Notes: generated by a model from the sequence alone, not told the origin. 64,000 nucleotides of DNA from Cellvibrionaceae bacterium AOL6 (GCA_003265435.1 NOXC01000001.1:372001-436000), one strand, 5' to 3'; shown: positions 8,483-17,013, counted from the first letter of the stretch. Made by a program: numbers and translations.

Positions 8483-9921
8483 TCAAAGACTGAAGCTGAT
8501 ACCTGCGTACCAGGTGGTCCCACTGTAGGTAGAATTGTAGGGCCTATCGGCCGCGCTGCTGTACTGTTCTTCGCGTTCGTCGCTGAGGTTGATACCTTCA
8601 AATGTCAGTTTGAGTTGATCATTCAGGTACCAGTACGCGGATGCATCCCAATACAGCGTTTCGTGAAAGCCGCGCTCGTCTTCGTCATGCAATACGTTGG
8701 TATCCACGACGGACAAATACTCACTCCGGTAAGAAGACGAAATCCGAAAGCCCCAATGGGCACTGTCGTAGTAAAGAGTGAGATTGCTACTCAGGGGGGA
8801 CATGCTCGGTAAACTTTTGACGAAAAGTGGGCGGCCTTGATCATCGTGATAACGCAGTGAACCGTCGGCAAGCGTCAGGTTCAGCATCATACCAGCCTGA
8901 TTGAATGGGCGCGGTAGTAAAGAAAAATCCGATTGTGCGACCAGTTCCATACCTCGTAATGAGGCCGATTCAGCGTTCTGAGGGCTCACATAATAAATAT
9001 CACTATGGCGATCCAGTTCGTCAGGTAGGAGTGATGCGGGCAGTCGCAACGCATCAAAGGCGAGGGTTTCGCCCTGTAGCACAATAAAGTCGTCGAGCGC
9101 TTTATAGAACACTGTCGCTTCGAGATAGCCGCTGTTGTCCAGAAAATGTATGAGGGAAAGGTCGACGTTTCGGGATTGATAGGGATTCAAATCGGGGTTG
9201 GGCCCTTCAACGGTGGGCAGGGCGCTGTCGTCGGCTTCGATGATTTCTACCTCGCGGCTAAGTGCTTGCAGATCTGGCCGGGTCAGATTTTGACTGAATG
9301 CAGTTTTCACATAGGTGTTTTCCGCAAGGCTATAGTTGATTGTGAGGCTGGGCAGCGTACCGTCGTAGCGACGCACCAGGGAGTAGGCGCTCGATTCCAG
9401 CGGCACATGGGTGGTCGTGCGCGTGTGGAAATAACGAAGCGCGGCCTCTGTGCGCCACGCACCGTGTTCCCATTGCACGCCTAGATAGGCCGCAGCCGTG
9501 CGTTCGGTGATGCCATCCCGACTGCTGTCGAGGCCAAAATCGGCCGTGTTTTCAAAACCCTCGTAGCGACGATACGTATCCAGTTCAAACTCCCGAAGCG
9601 TCGAGGCCACATTCAGCACGCGCCAGCTCGCGGAGGGATGCGCAGTTAAAATATGGCTGTACGCCTCACTTACGGGCAGTGGGTTGGCTTGCCATTCATC
9701 GCGCAATAAATCAGGCGCAAATCCCAGTGCGGACGCATTGTGTAAGGTGGTGAGATCGAGACCGCCCTGCCATTGCCAGCCCGGTTGCCACGCATGAATG
9801 AGTTCAATGCGCCCGACATCGTATTCACTGCGACTGTAGAATTCTTCTTTATCGACTTCGTGAAGTGACCACTCGCCTGCCGAACGCGTATCGCTGCCAT
9901 AGCGATAGTCGCCAAAAAAAA
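8483..9921 (-). pseudogene. TonB-dependent receptor, 3' part (downstream of a frameshift)
   Basis: This is the C-terminal two-thirds of the barrel of the receptor that begins at 11420. From FFGDYRYGSD onward the translation continues the upstream half in a different frame and aligns with the intact paralogue at 4485-7211, ending in WYAGISFSL. The frame is open back to 10063, but that upstream stretch is an out-of-frame shadow of the first half and has no start signal. Removing one base from the T8 run at the junction would restore a single 978-residue protein. Whether the product is made depends on slippage or on whether the extra base is real. Confidence 0.8.
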
Positions 9922-11420
9922 CGATCGGCTCGATAATCCACCGTGACGTCACTGACGCCTTCGGCAAAAATTTTGGCGCTGAAAGGCATTGAGAAGTTAG
10001 CGTGACTGTGGCCCAGTGTCGTGCGCAGGCTGCTGGCCTCACTGAGCTGCCAGTGCCAGTCAAACTTTAAATGCGTGAATTCTGTGAGCGCGTCCTGGCG
10101 TCGACTTTCGGTTGCCATTTGCGCGTCCGCATAGCGTGCGTAGATCAGCTCGTTCGCGGCGTTGACCTCCGCCTCCAATACGCGAGTTTGCCCCGGAATA
10201 ATCGGTGTCAACGACGCGCCACGCGGATAGAGGTGGAATTCATTGCGTTCGAGGTCGAGTTCGCTGTACAGGCCGTCGAGCGTCATTTCGTGCGTGTCGT
10301 TTTGAAACTGAAATGCTGCGGTAATGCCGAGTCGACTCTGCTCGTTTTGCCAGACAGAGTAGCGATTGCCTCGGGGCTGATAGAGCTCAGCGCCCTGCCA
10401 CGCCGATTGTATCGACGGTGCAAGGGCACTCAGATCCGCATCGTGATCGGAAGCCTGACGCCAGCGCACCGTATTCGCGCCCCACTCGCCGGAATGGCGT
10501 TGACTGTGAGCAATCGAAAACAGTGCCCCCCACTGACCCCACGTGTTGGCGGCGAGCACGGCTGCACGCGTTGCTGGCGCATCCATGTATTGATTCTGCC
10601 CTCCTTGCAGCACCGCATTAAAATGGAGCCCGGGCGTGTCGAAAGGTTTTGGGGTACTGAGGCGCACCGTACCCGCGAGGCCGCCTTCTTGGTGGACGGC
10701 ACGATAACTTTTTTCAATCGTCAGTTGCTGGAACAGTTCGGACGCAAAAATATTAAAATCAAAGGCCCGGTTTCGTGTTTTTTGGCCGCGGCTGTCCATG
10801 GGTGAATCACTGTTGCCCAGCACATTCATGCCATTGAGTTGCACCAGCGTGAAACGCGGAGGTAAGCCGCGTAATGAAATCTGTCGGCCCTCCCCTGCTT
10901 CGCGCGTAATCGTCACCCCGGGTAAACGTTGCAGGGATTCGGCGAGATTGAGATCGGGGTACTGAGCGATGTCGGCTGCGAGTATGCTGTCTTCAATACC
11001 GAGCGCACTGCGCTTTAATTTGCGTGCAGAAATGAGTGAGCGTCGAAAACCATAGACGATGGTTTCATCCAGTGTATGACGGTCTAGGTGGCTTTCCTGC
11101 GGCCGTGTTGTCGAGGCATTTTCTTGTGCGACCGGCACGATCAGTACGCCGGCAGGCTGAATCAAAAACGTGAAACCGCTGCCTTGGAGTACGGTTTGCA
11201 GTGCCGCTTCCAGGCTGTAGTCGCCGGAAGGCAGTGACACGGCTTGCGCAAGCGCGGCGTCGTGCTCAAATATGATGGGTGTGGCGAAGGACGAGGAGAG
11301 GCGACGGAGTTGCAGGTCGAGCCGATCAGAGGGCAGAGCCAATGCGAGTTGTGTTGCGGCGCGTGCCGGCGACACGGCAAGCGTGAACAACAACAATACA
11401 GCAAGCAACGTCACACGCAT
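9849..11420 (-). CDS. STN-domain TonB-dependent receptor, 5' part (frameshifted FecA-type transducer)
   Basis: The 523-residue frame has a signal peptide (ending near SPARA), an STN signalling domain (about 25-100), a TonB-box-like TIVYGFRRSL, a plug (about 130-230) and the first part of the barrel, then leaves frame after VDYRADRFF. Residues beyond that point are out-of-frame and end at 9849. STN-bearing receptors pass the ligand-bound signal to an inner-membrane FecR protein; the matching FecR and FecI genes lie immediately upstream in the same direction (53 nt to fecR), so this is a complete surface-signalling cassette apart from the lesion. The ligand is unknown; the plug is very similar to that of the phospholipase-linked receptor. 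Confidence 0.88.
   Translation of the reverse strand: MRVTLLAVLLLFTLAVSPARAATQLALALPSDRLDLQLRRLSSSFATPIIFEHDAALAQAVSLPSGDYSLEAALQTVLQGSGFTFLIQPAGVLIVPVAQENASTTRPQESHLDRHTLDETIVYGFRRSLISARKLKRSALGIEDSILAADIAQYPDLNLAESLQRLPGVTITREAGEGRQISLRGLPPRFTLVQLNGMNVLGNSDSPMDSRGQKTRNRAFDFNIFASELFQQLTIEKSYRAVHQEGGLAGTVRLSTPKPFDTPGLHFNAVLQGGQNQYMDAPATRAAVLAANTWGQWGALFSIAHSQRHSGEWGANTVRWRQASDHDADLSALAPSIQSAWQGAELYQPRGNRYSVWQNEQSRLGITAAFQFQNDTHEMTLDGLYSELDLERNEFHLYPRGASLTPIIPGQTRVLEAEVNAANELIYARYADAQMATESRRQDALTEFTHLKFDWHWQLSEASSLRTTLGHSHANFSMPFSAKIFAEGVSDVTVDYRADRFFWRLSLWQRYAFGRRVVTSRSR
9914..9921 (-). repeat. T8 homopolymer at the receptor frameshift
   Basis: Eight consecutive T on the minus strand (A on the plus strand) mark the exact switch between the two receptor frames. 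Seven T would give an uninterrupted frame reading RFFGDYRYG. Such a run is prone to replication or transcription slippage and also to sequencing error. Confidence 0.85.
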
Positions 11421-11473
11421 GGCGCAGTTTCGGGTCCGTAAGTTGGGGGCGATCTCTGCCCCGGCCAGGGCCG

Positions 11474-12451
11474 CTACTGCGGCTCGGAGAGTACGAAGTG
11501 ACGATCCGTTTCAATCAGTTCCAGTTGGTGCAATGAGGCAATCAGGCCCAGCGTATTGGCGGGGTCTCGCAATTGAAACCGACCGGAAATTTTTTGCGCG
11601 CTCAGCGCGGGGTCGAGCTGAATCTCTCGGTCGCTGTAACGCTGCAGGCGTGCTACCACCTCGGGCAAGGCCGCGTGTACGATATCCATCCAACCGCCCT
11701 GCCAGTCTCCGGCTTTCAACACCTGTGCGGAATGTTTTACCTGGCTGAGCACACCGTTTTTGACGTGCACCTGTTCACCCGCGACCAGTTCTACCACGCG
11801 ATCGGCGGTGACGCGAACACGCCCCTCCGTGACGGAGACCAACACGATGCCTGCGCGATGATCAATATTGAATTCGGTTCCCAAGACGGAGATCTGTGCT
11901 TCGGGTGTGTGCACGACGAAGGGCCGTGCGGTATCGCGCGCAATATCGAAATAGGCTTCACCCTGCTCGAGCCATGCGTGGCGAGACTGTTCCGAAAAAT
12001 GCAGGCCGAGCGCAGTTTGCGCGTTCAATACCAGAGTGGAGCCGTCTTCGGTTTGCAGTGAACGCAACTCCGCCACCTGTGTGGCAATGCGCTTGCTCGG
12101 GCTGGGAGCACCGGCTTCAGGAGTGACCTGCCACTGTGATTGGCCAACCACAGCGACTAACACCATGCAACATAGGGCGGCGGACCAAGCCCACAGCCCG
12201 CTTATACGCGAGCGCGTTTTCGTATTATTTGTGTTCATTGTGTCGTGGGGTGGCGCATAGCTGGGGTACACGCTGAGTGCTGCCTCTAGCTCTTCGCTAT
12301 CGTGGCAGGCGCGCAAGCGCTTGAAGGCCCGCTGATTGGCCTCGTCGCGCAACCACTCGGCAAACTGGCTGCGCTCAAGCTCATTGAGCGTATCCAGATT
12401 ATCGAGCCATTCGGCGGCGTGTTCGAGGCGTTCGTTATCGCTAGTCATCAT
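11474..12451 (-). CDS. FecR-family anti-sigma sensor protein
   Basis: This 325-residue protein has a cytoplasmic N-terminal DUF4880-like helical region (about 8-50), one membrane helix (about 86-104), a periplasmic FecR domain (about 130-225, with LNAQTALGLHF and SVLGTEFNI) and a C-terminal STN-contacting region (about 250-320). It should hold the FecI-type sigma factor inactive or poised, and respond to the STN domain of the receptor downstream. It lies between the sigma gene (94-nt gap) and the receptor gene (53-nt gap), giving the usual fecI-fecR-fecA order. ATG 12451 is used; a second ATG follows directly. Confidence 0.92.
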   Translation of the reverse strand: MMTSDNERLEHAAEWLDNLDTLNELERSQFAEWLRDEANQRAFKRLRACHDSEELEAALSVYPSYAPPHDTMNTNNTKTRSRISGLWAWSAALCCMVLVAVVGQSQWQVTPEAGAPSPSKRIATQVAELRSLQTEDGSTLVLNAQTALGLHFSEQSRHAWLEQGEAYFDIARDTARPFVVHTPEAQISVLGTEFNIDHRAGIVLVSVTEGRVRVTADRVVELVAGEQVHVKNGVLSQVKHSAQVLKAGDWQGGWMDIVHAALPEVVARLQRYSDREIQLDPALSAQKISGRFQLRDPANTLGLIASLHQLELIETDRHFVLSEPQ

Positions 12452-12545
12452 TCGTTTTTGCTGCGCTCAGTCAGGCGCAATTCAGGCAATCAGATACAAA
12501 GACGGCGCCCGGCGCAAAAAGGGGACAGGGCGTTGAGGCATTTTT

Positions 12546-13064
12546 TTACCAGCCGCGTGTTTCCATCGCCAAGGTGATATCGACCAGTGCGCGATTGATG
12601 TGTTTTTTTACGGATTCGAGGCTCAAACCCAGCTCATTGGCAATCTGCTCGCGTGACTGCCCTTCAACACGTCGCCGCTTGAATACCTCACGTCGCAGCG
12701 GTGGCATCGCGTCGAGCACTTCGATCAAATCATCGAGCTTGCGACTGTCGAGTTCACGCGCTTCGAGGTCACTGCCACCACACAAGAGGTGTTCGTCGAG
12801 TGTTTCGGTTGGATGTCGGCTCGCCTGGTGCCAGTGATCATACAGCGCCGACTTTGCCACGCGCAGCGCGTAGGCGAGCGGGCTATCCAGACGCTTGAGC
12901 TCCGCACTGCGCAGCGTGCGCGACAGCGTTTCCTGCACGATGTCGTCGACATCCGCTTGTTTGTCGACTTTGCTGGAGATGTAACGGGTGATTTTCGGAA
13001 TGGCCGCGACCAGCGCCTGCGTGGCGCTGCTGCACGAATTCGAGCCAACCGGTTTGTCACTCAT
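12546..13064 (-). CDS. ECF sigma factor, FecI-type
   Basis: The 172-residue product contains sigma region 2 (about 15-80, with DIVQETLSRTLR) and sigma region 4 with a helix-turn-helix (about 110-160, with MPPLRREVFKRRRVEG and QIANELGLSLESVKKH). It should direct RNA polymerase to the receptor operon when released by the FecR protein encoded next. ATG 13064 is chosen as the start; the frame continues to a GTG at 13103 that would add 13 residues outside the family core. No strong ribosome binding site decides between them. Confidence 0.92.
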   Translation of the reverse strand: MSDKPVGSNSCSSATQALVAAIPKITRYISSKVDKQADVDDIVQETLSRTLRSAELKRLDSPLAYALRVAKSALYDHWHQASRHPTETLDEHLLCGGSDLEARELDSRKLDDLIEVLDAMPPLRREVFKRRRVEGQSREQIANELGLSLESVKKHINRALVDITLAMETRGW

Positions 13065-13156
13065 TCTGCGAAACTGCCGAGGTAATGTGTCAGCGGCCCA
13101 CACTAGCGATCAATTATGTCGTTTTGGTGACACTTTTATGTTGCTGATAAGAAGGC

Positions 13157-13972
13157 TCAGACGTCTTCCCACAGAAAGCTGGTGGCGTCGACGCCGAGGA
13201 CCTTGGCGCGAAACCAGGCATCGGCGGCCCTGCCAGCCAAGCCGTAACAGACGTGTAGCGGCAATAGATGCTCCTCACGCGGGTGGCAATAGCGCGCGTG
13301 GGGCGCGTTTTCCCATTGGGTGAGTGCTGTGGTGCGTTCGAGTTCAGTGTGTACGCCGCAGCAGGTATCAATGAGCCACTCCTGAAAGGCCTGATTTTTT
13401 TCAGGATGGCGTGCAGTTTGGCGCATTTCGCGTAAGTTATGGTAAGAAAACCCCGAACCCAATACGAGCAGAGAACCCCCGTTGAGCTTGTTTCGATCCA
13501 GTTGTCGCAGGGCGCGACCCAGTTTTAGATGGTGTTCAGCATCCAGTGAGCTTTCGAGCGAGATCGGTACGACAGGGATATTCGCCTCGGGATACATCAG
13601 CGTCAGTGGTACAAAGACACCGTGATCCAAACCGCGCTCGACATCGCGTTGTGCGCGGATACCTTGCTGAGTGAGGGTCTGTTCAATCGCTGCTGCGAGA
13701 TCGGGCGCACCCGGAGCGGGGTATTGCAGTTGATAGCTCTCTTCAGGAAATCCGTAGTAGTCGTAGATCAGCTCGGGCTGCGGATGGGCTCCGATACGAA
13801 CCGGGCGAGTTTCCCAGTGTGCGCTGATCACTGCGATGGCAGAGGGGCGGCGCAGATGCGAGCCCAGCTCCCGTAGCTGCGCAACCAGTGCGGCGTGACC
13901 GGGGTCACCGAGCAGGGGTAAGGGCCCCCCGCCATGAGAGATAAACGCAACATCAATCTGAGCGTGGTTCAT
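13157..13972 (-). CDS. LigB/DODA-family extradiol ring-cleavage dioxygenase
   Basis: The 271-residue product matches the class III extradiol dioxygenase family that includes 4,5-DOPA dioxygenase and E. coli YgiD. SHGGGP near the N-terminus and ISAHWETRP supply metal-binding histidines, and LDHGVFVPLTLMYP and GSGFSYHNLR are further family motifs. It would open catechol-type rings in the cytoplasm; the natural substrate is not known. ATG 13972 has GGAG 7 nt upstream, so the frame beyond it (to 14017) is not used. It sits 75 nt downstream of a DoxX gene on the same strand, and a LysR regulator is divergent to that pair, suggesting one regulated unit. Confidence 0.9.
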   Translation of the reverse strand: MNHAQIDVAFISHGGGPLPLLGDPGHAALVAQLRELGSHLRRPSAIAVISAHWETRPVRIGAHPQPELIYDYYGFPEESYQLQYPAPGAPDLAAAIEQTLTQQGIRAQRDVERGLDHGVFVPLTLMYPEANIPVVPISLESSLDAEHHLKLGRALRQLDRNKLNGGSLLVLGSGFSYHNLREMRQTARHPEKNQAFQEWLIDTCCGVHTELERTTALTQWENAPHARYCHPREEHLLPLHVCYGLAGRAADAWFRAKVLGVDATSFLWEDV

Positions 13973-14047
13973 GCTGAAACTCCAACGGTGTTGTGAGGCA
14001 AAGCATACTCCCGGCAAACGAAACCCTTGCCGGGAGTGCGATGTGAA

Positions 14048-14533
14048 TCAAGCCAGTTGCGCGCGTGCAGTGCTGTTGGCGTGTTCAGGGTCGAGCGCAT
14101 TGGCAATGACGGTATCCAGTGAGTAGCGCCCTGCGCCTTGCACGGCGAGTGCGGCAGTGGCTGCTAGTAAGCTCAAGGCGAATTCATACCCGCCGTTGCT
14201 CGAGAACAGACCGTTACTGAAATGTACGCTGAATATCGCGACGACCATGGTAAACGCGGAGACCAACGCAGCGGGTCGGGTCAGCAGGCCCAGGATCAAT
14301 GCGATGCCCCCGAAAAATTCCGCGCTGCCCGCGAGCAGAGCCATCAGGTAGCCCGGCTCAAGACCGATGCTTGCCATCCATTGTCCGGTACCTTCCAGAC
14401 CATAGCCTCCAAACCAGCCAAACAGTTTTTGTGCGCCGTGCGCGGCCAGAATCACACCAACCGGTACGCGCAGAAGTAAAGGTGCCAAAGCGCCGTGAGA
14501 GTGAAGCAGTGAAAGTGTTTTGTGAGTGTTCAT
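14048..14533 (-). CDS. DoxX-family membrane protein
   Basis: This 161-residue protein has four predicted membrane helices and the DoxX pattern RVPVGVILAAHGAQKLFGWFGG, then TGQWMASIG and a segment rich in Gly and Ala (LLAGSAEFFGGIALILGLLTRP). Members occur with oxidoreductases or in redox stress functions; no precise activity can be assigned. It is transcribed ahead of the DODA-type dioxygenase and away from a LysR gene, an arrangement often seen when a LysR regulator controls a small detoxification operon (inference). Confidence 0.9.
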   Translation of the reverse strand: MNTHKTLSLLHSHGALAPLLLRVPVGVILAAHGAQKLFGWFGGYGLEGTGQWMASIGLEPGYLMALLAGSAEFFGGIALILGLLTRPAALVSAFTMVVAIFSVHFSNGLFSSNGGYEFALSLLAATAALAVQGAGRYSLDTVIANALDPEHANSTARAQLA

Positions 14534-14639
14534 TATGTGTGCCCTTCGCTTTGTGTTGGCTGGAGCCCGTCCCCAGCCTGTGTAGCCACTATAATTGCGA
14601 ATGAAACATTGATTAATGCGTAGGTTATTGCTTTATTAT

Positions 14640-14652
14640 CAACAAATTGTTG
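14640..14652. promoter_or_regulatory. Odd palindrome in the divergent LysR/DoxX promoter region
   Basis: CAACAA and TTGTTG flank a central A, 22 nt before the LysR start and about 106 nt before the doxX start. The 140-nt region between the divergent genes is AT-rich here. A LysR-type operator is a reasonable guess; the site is short and could be chance. Confidence 0.3.
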
Positions 14653-14674
14653 TTTATCAGGGAATGGAAGCGTT

Positions 14675-15571
14675 ATGGATAAGTTGCAGGGCATGCGTGC
14701 TTTCGCGGCGGTTGTCGACGAAGGCAGCTTTGTCGCGGCGGCCGAGAAGCTCGGGATGTCGCCTCAGTTAGTCAGTAAATACCTGTCGCAATTGGAAAGT
14801 GCCCTGTCGGTAAGACTCTTGAATCGCACCACACGTCGCGTGCATTTGACCGAAGCGGGCGAGCGCTATGCACTGCGCGTACACCGCATTCTCGAAGACA
14901 TCGAAGACTGCGAAGCCCAGCTCGGTGATTTCCAGGCTCAGGCCACCGGCACCTTGCGCTTGAGCGCACCGGTGTCGTTTTCCACTCTGCATCTGGCGCC
15001 CCTGCTGTGTGCGTTTCAGCAGGCCCACCCGGGCGTGGCCGTCGATGTACAACTGAATGATCGCAAGGTGGACATCGTTGAGGAAGGCTTTGATGTGGCC
15101 TTGCGTATCGGGCGCCTTCGAGACTCCTCGCTGATCGCACGTCACGTGGCGCCTGTGCGTCTGGTGCTGTGCGCGTCACCGGAATACCTGCAACGCCACG
15201 GTACGCCGAGAACACTCGCGGACCTCGCAGGTCATCGCTACTTGCACTACAGCCTGATGGACAAACCCGCCGACTCCGCGCTGTTAAAAGCACTTAGGCC
15301 CTCACGCGAAGGGGGGATGAGTACCAACAACGGTGACATTCTTGTGCAGGCGATGATTGCGGGAGCGGGTATTGGCCTGCAACCCACCTTTCTGTGCGGC
15401 AGCGCGCTTGCCGAGGGACGCTTGCAACAGATCTTGCCCGATACGGAGCCTGAGCCACTGGGTTTGTACGCCGTGTATGCCAACCGTCAGTTCCTTCCGG
15501 CGAAGGTGCGTCATTTCATCGACTTTATTGACGGCTATTACGGCAGCCCACCCTATTGGGATGTGTTCTAG
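14675..15571 (+). CDS. LysR-family transcriptional regulator (divergent to doxX-DODA)
   Basis: The 298-residue product has the N-terminal winged helix-turn-helix (about 1-60; MRAFAAVVDEGSFVAAAEKLGMSP motif split by the turn, then YLSQLESALSVRLLNRTTR) and a C-terminal effector-binding domain (about 90-295). The start ATG at 14675 has GGAAG upstream. It resembles the CrgA/DsdC-like group that often represses a divergent gene. The likely targets are the DoxX and dioxygenase genes on the other side of the 140-nt intergenic region, where a palindrome is present. Confidence 0.92.
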   Translation: MDKLQGMRAFAAVVDEGSFVAAAEKLGMSPQLVSKYLSQLESALSVRLLNRTTRRVHLTEAGERYALRVHRILEDIEDCEAQLGDFQAQATGTLRLSAPVSFSTLHLAPLLCAFQQAHPGVAVDVQLNDRKVDIVEEGFDVALRIGRLRDSSLIARHVAPVRLVLCASPEYLQRHGTPRTLADLAGHRYLHYSLMDKPADSALLKALRPSREGGMSTNNGDILVQAMIAGAGIGLQPTFLCGSALAEGRLQQILPDTEPEPLGLYAVYANRQFLPAKVRHFIDFIDGYYGSPPYWDVF

Positions 15572-15641
15572 GGGCCCTAATCTGAGCCCTCGATTTGGGT
15601 GCTAGAATAGCGATCTTTCTCACGCACAGGCGGGGACGAAC

Positions 15642-16631
15642 ATGCCAAATATAAAAGATGCGCCACCACAGTCGGTTCAACGGGATTTGGATGCGTTAAA
15701 TGCGGCGCTCGATGCGCAAATCCCGCCAAAGCGCGACCAACAAAACCTCTTAATCGCGAGTTGGAATATTCGAGCCTTCGCATCACTGACACGTAAATGG
15801 ACTGCAACAGGGAATGATTCCCCCAAGCGCGATCTACGCGGCTTGCGTACCATCATCGATATCGTCTCGCGTTTTGATGTGGTTGCAGTACAGGAGTTAA
15901 GCGGTAACCTGCGCGCACTGCGCGACATGATGAGCTACCTCGGCGACGATTGGTCCTTCCTGATGACGGATGTCACCGCCGGTGACGCTGGCAATCGCGA
16001 ACGCATGGCGTTCATCTTTGATCGTCGCCGTGTCCAACCCTCCGGCCTCGCGGCCGAGATCGTGATTCCCCCGGAATGGATCGACGGCACACACGACGAC
16101 GCCATCGGTGAAAATGCCTTGCGCGAACAATTTGCACGCACACCGTATGCGGTCAGCTTTAAAGCCGGCAAACAGACCTTCATCCTGGTGACCCTGCATG
16201 TGAAATACGGCGACTCCTCGCGCGACCGCGTTGCAGAACTCACCGGCATTGCCCGCTGGTTACGCTCCTGGGCTGATCAGGCAAACCGCTGGCACCACAA
16301 CTTGCTGACGCTCGGTGATTTCAATATCGACCGCCAGGGCGACGCCCTCTGGCAAGCCTTCACCTCCACCGGCCTCACCGTCCCCGCCGACCTCAACAAC
16401 GTTAAACGCACGCTGTTTTCCGACGATGATGAGCCTAATCTGGAAAAATTCTATGACCAGATCGCGTGGTTTGAATCGGGTGGGAATCGAATAAAGCTCA
16501 ATCTGGAATACGTGAAGGGCGGAGGGTTTGATTTTTTACCGTTTATTTATACGGATACCGATCTGACGAAGAACGGGAAGTCGTTTCGGGTTTCGGATCA
16601 TTATCCGCTTTGGGTGGAGTTTAAGTTGTAG
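15642..16631 (+). CDS. Endonuclease/exonuclease/phosphatase (EEP) family protein
   Basis: The 329-residue product carries the EEP fold motifs in order: ASWNIRAF (about 39-46), VVAVQELSG with the metal-binding Glu, TLHVKYG, LGDFNIDRQGD (catalytic Asp/Asn) and VSDHYPLWVEF at the C-terminus (catalytic Asp-His). It has no signal peptide, so it probably acts in the cytoplasm on nucleic acid or a phosphoester. It stands alone between the LysR gene and a non-coding repeat and tRNA region. The specific substrate cannot be told from sequence. Confidence 0.88.
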   Translation: MPNIKDAPPQSVQRDLDALNAALDAQIPPKRDQQNLLIASWNIRAFASLTRKWTATGNDSPKRDLRGLRTIIDIVSRFDVVAVQELSGNLRALRDMMSYLGDDWSFLMTDVTAGDAGNRERMAFIFDRRRVQPSGLAAEIVIPPEWIDGTHDDAIGENALREQFARTPYAVSFKAGKQTFILVTLHVKYGDSSRDRVAELTGIARWLRSWADQANRWHHNLLTLGDFNIDRQGDALWQAFTSTGLTVPADLNNVKRTLFSDDDEPNLEKFYDQIAWFESGGNRIKLNLEYVKGGGFDFLPFIYTDTDLTKNGKSFRVSDHYPLWVEFKL

Positions 16632-16642
16632 GTGTGCGGTTG

Positions 16643-16767
16643 CTTCCAAAGCTTTGCGTTTGTGAACCGCGTATTGGTTCAAATCCCGGTTTGGGAAGAG
16701 TGCATTCTATTTGGGGGATACAGCCGAATTTGATTCGGAGAATTATGGTGCCCAGGGGCGGGTTGAA
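16643..16767. repeat. Imperfect direct repeat, copy 1, ending in a tRNA-Leu 3' remnant
   Basis: This stretch matches 16822-16950 with a period of about 180 bp. Shared blocks include GCGTTTGTGAACCGC, GTGCATTCTAT, GGGGATACAGCCGAATTTG and TGGTGCCCAGGGGCGG. The last block is the end of tRNA-Leu read on the other strand, so copy 1 contains only the acceptor and T-arm end of a tRNA gene; the rest is absent. Confidence 0.75.
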
Positions 16768-16769
16768 TC

Positions 16770-16791
16770 AAAACGGCTTCTGGGCCGTTTT
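16770..16791 (-). terminator. Hairpin downstream of tRNA-Leu
   Basis: AAAACGGC (16770-16777) pairs with GCCGTTTT (16784-16791) around a 6-nt loop, giving a stem with A/T runs at its base in both directions. It lies about 136 nt after the tRNA 3' end on the minus strand and is the best candidate for tRNA transcript termination. Confidence 0.6.
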
Positions 16792-16821
16792 GCCCCTTCG
16801 GGCTTCGCGGCTGCGCCGCTC

Positions 16822-16950
16822 GTTCCAAACGCTGCGCGTTTGTGAACCGCTTGTTGGTTCAAGTCCCGGTTTGGGGGGGAGTGCATTCTATCTAGGGGAT
16901 ACAGCCGAATTTGAATCGAAGATAAATGGTGCCCAGGGGCGGACTTGAAC
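16822..16950. repeat. Imperfect direct repeat, copy 2, running into intact tRNA-Leu
   Basis: Second copy of the ~180-bp-period repeat. It ends inside the 3' end of the complete tRNA-Leu gene. The open frames that cross both copies (for example 16634-16948 on the plus strand) are repeat artefacts rather than genes. Confidence 0.75.
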
Positions 16951-17013
16951 CGCCACGGCCGTGAGGCCACTAGCACCTGAAGCTAGCGTGTCTACCAATT
17001 TCACCACCTGGGC
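16927..17013 (-). tRNA. tRNA-Leu (anticodon CAG)
   Basis: The minus strand reads as a full class II tRNA: acceptor GCCCAGG pairing with CCTGGGC, D-arm AAATTGGTAGAC, anticodon stem CTAGC/GCTAG enclosing TTCAGGT (anticodon CAG), a long variable arm (GCCTCACGGC), T-arm GGTTCAAGTCC and an encoded CCA tail. It decodes CUG. It is 87 nt including CCA. Confidence 0.97.

Noticed and set aside
9914-9921. Programmed ribosomal -1 frameshift at the T8 run
   Set aside because: The shift needed is +1 (or loss of one T), so the usual -1 slippery heptamer does not give the right frame; mutation, transcriptional slippage or sequence error is more likely.
10071-10805. Long plus-strand open frame opposite the STN receptor gene
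   Set aside because: It is a shadow of the strongly supported minus-strand receptor frame; composition is Arg/Cys-rich and there is no start signal.
13065-13156. Pho-box-like GTGTCAC...ACGACAT before the FecI-type sigma gene
   Set aside because: The second unit matches only 4 of 7 positions, which is close to chance in a short region.
16634-16948. Plus-strand open frame of 104 codons with two similar halves
   Set aside because: It is the translation of the ~180-bp repeat and tRNA remnant; it has no ribosome binding site and no protein-like pattern.
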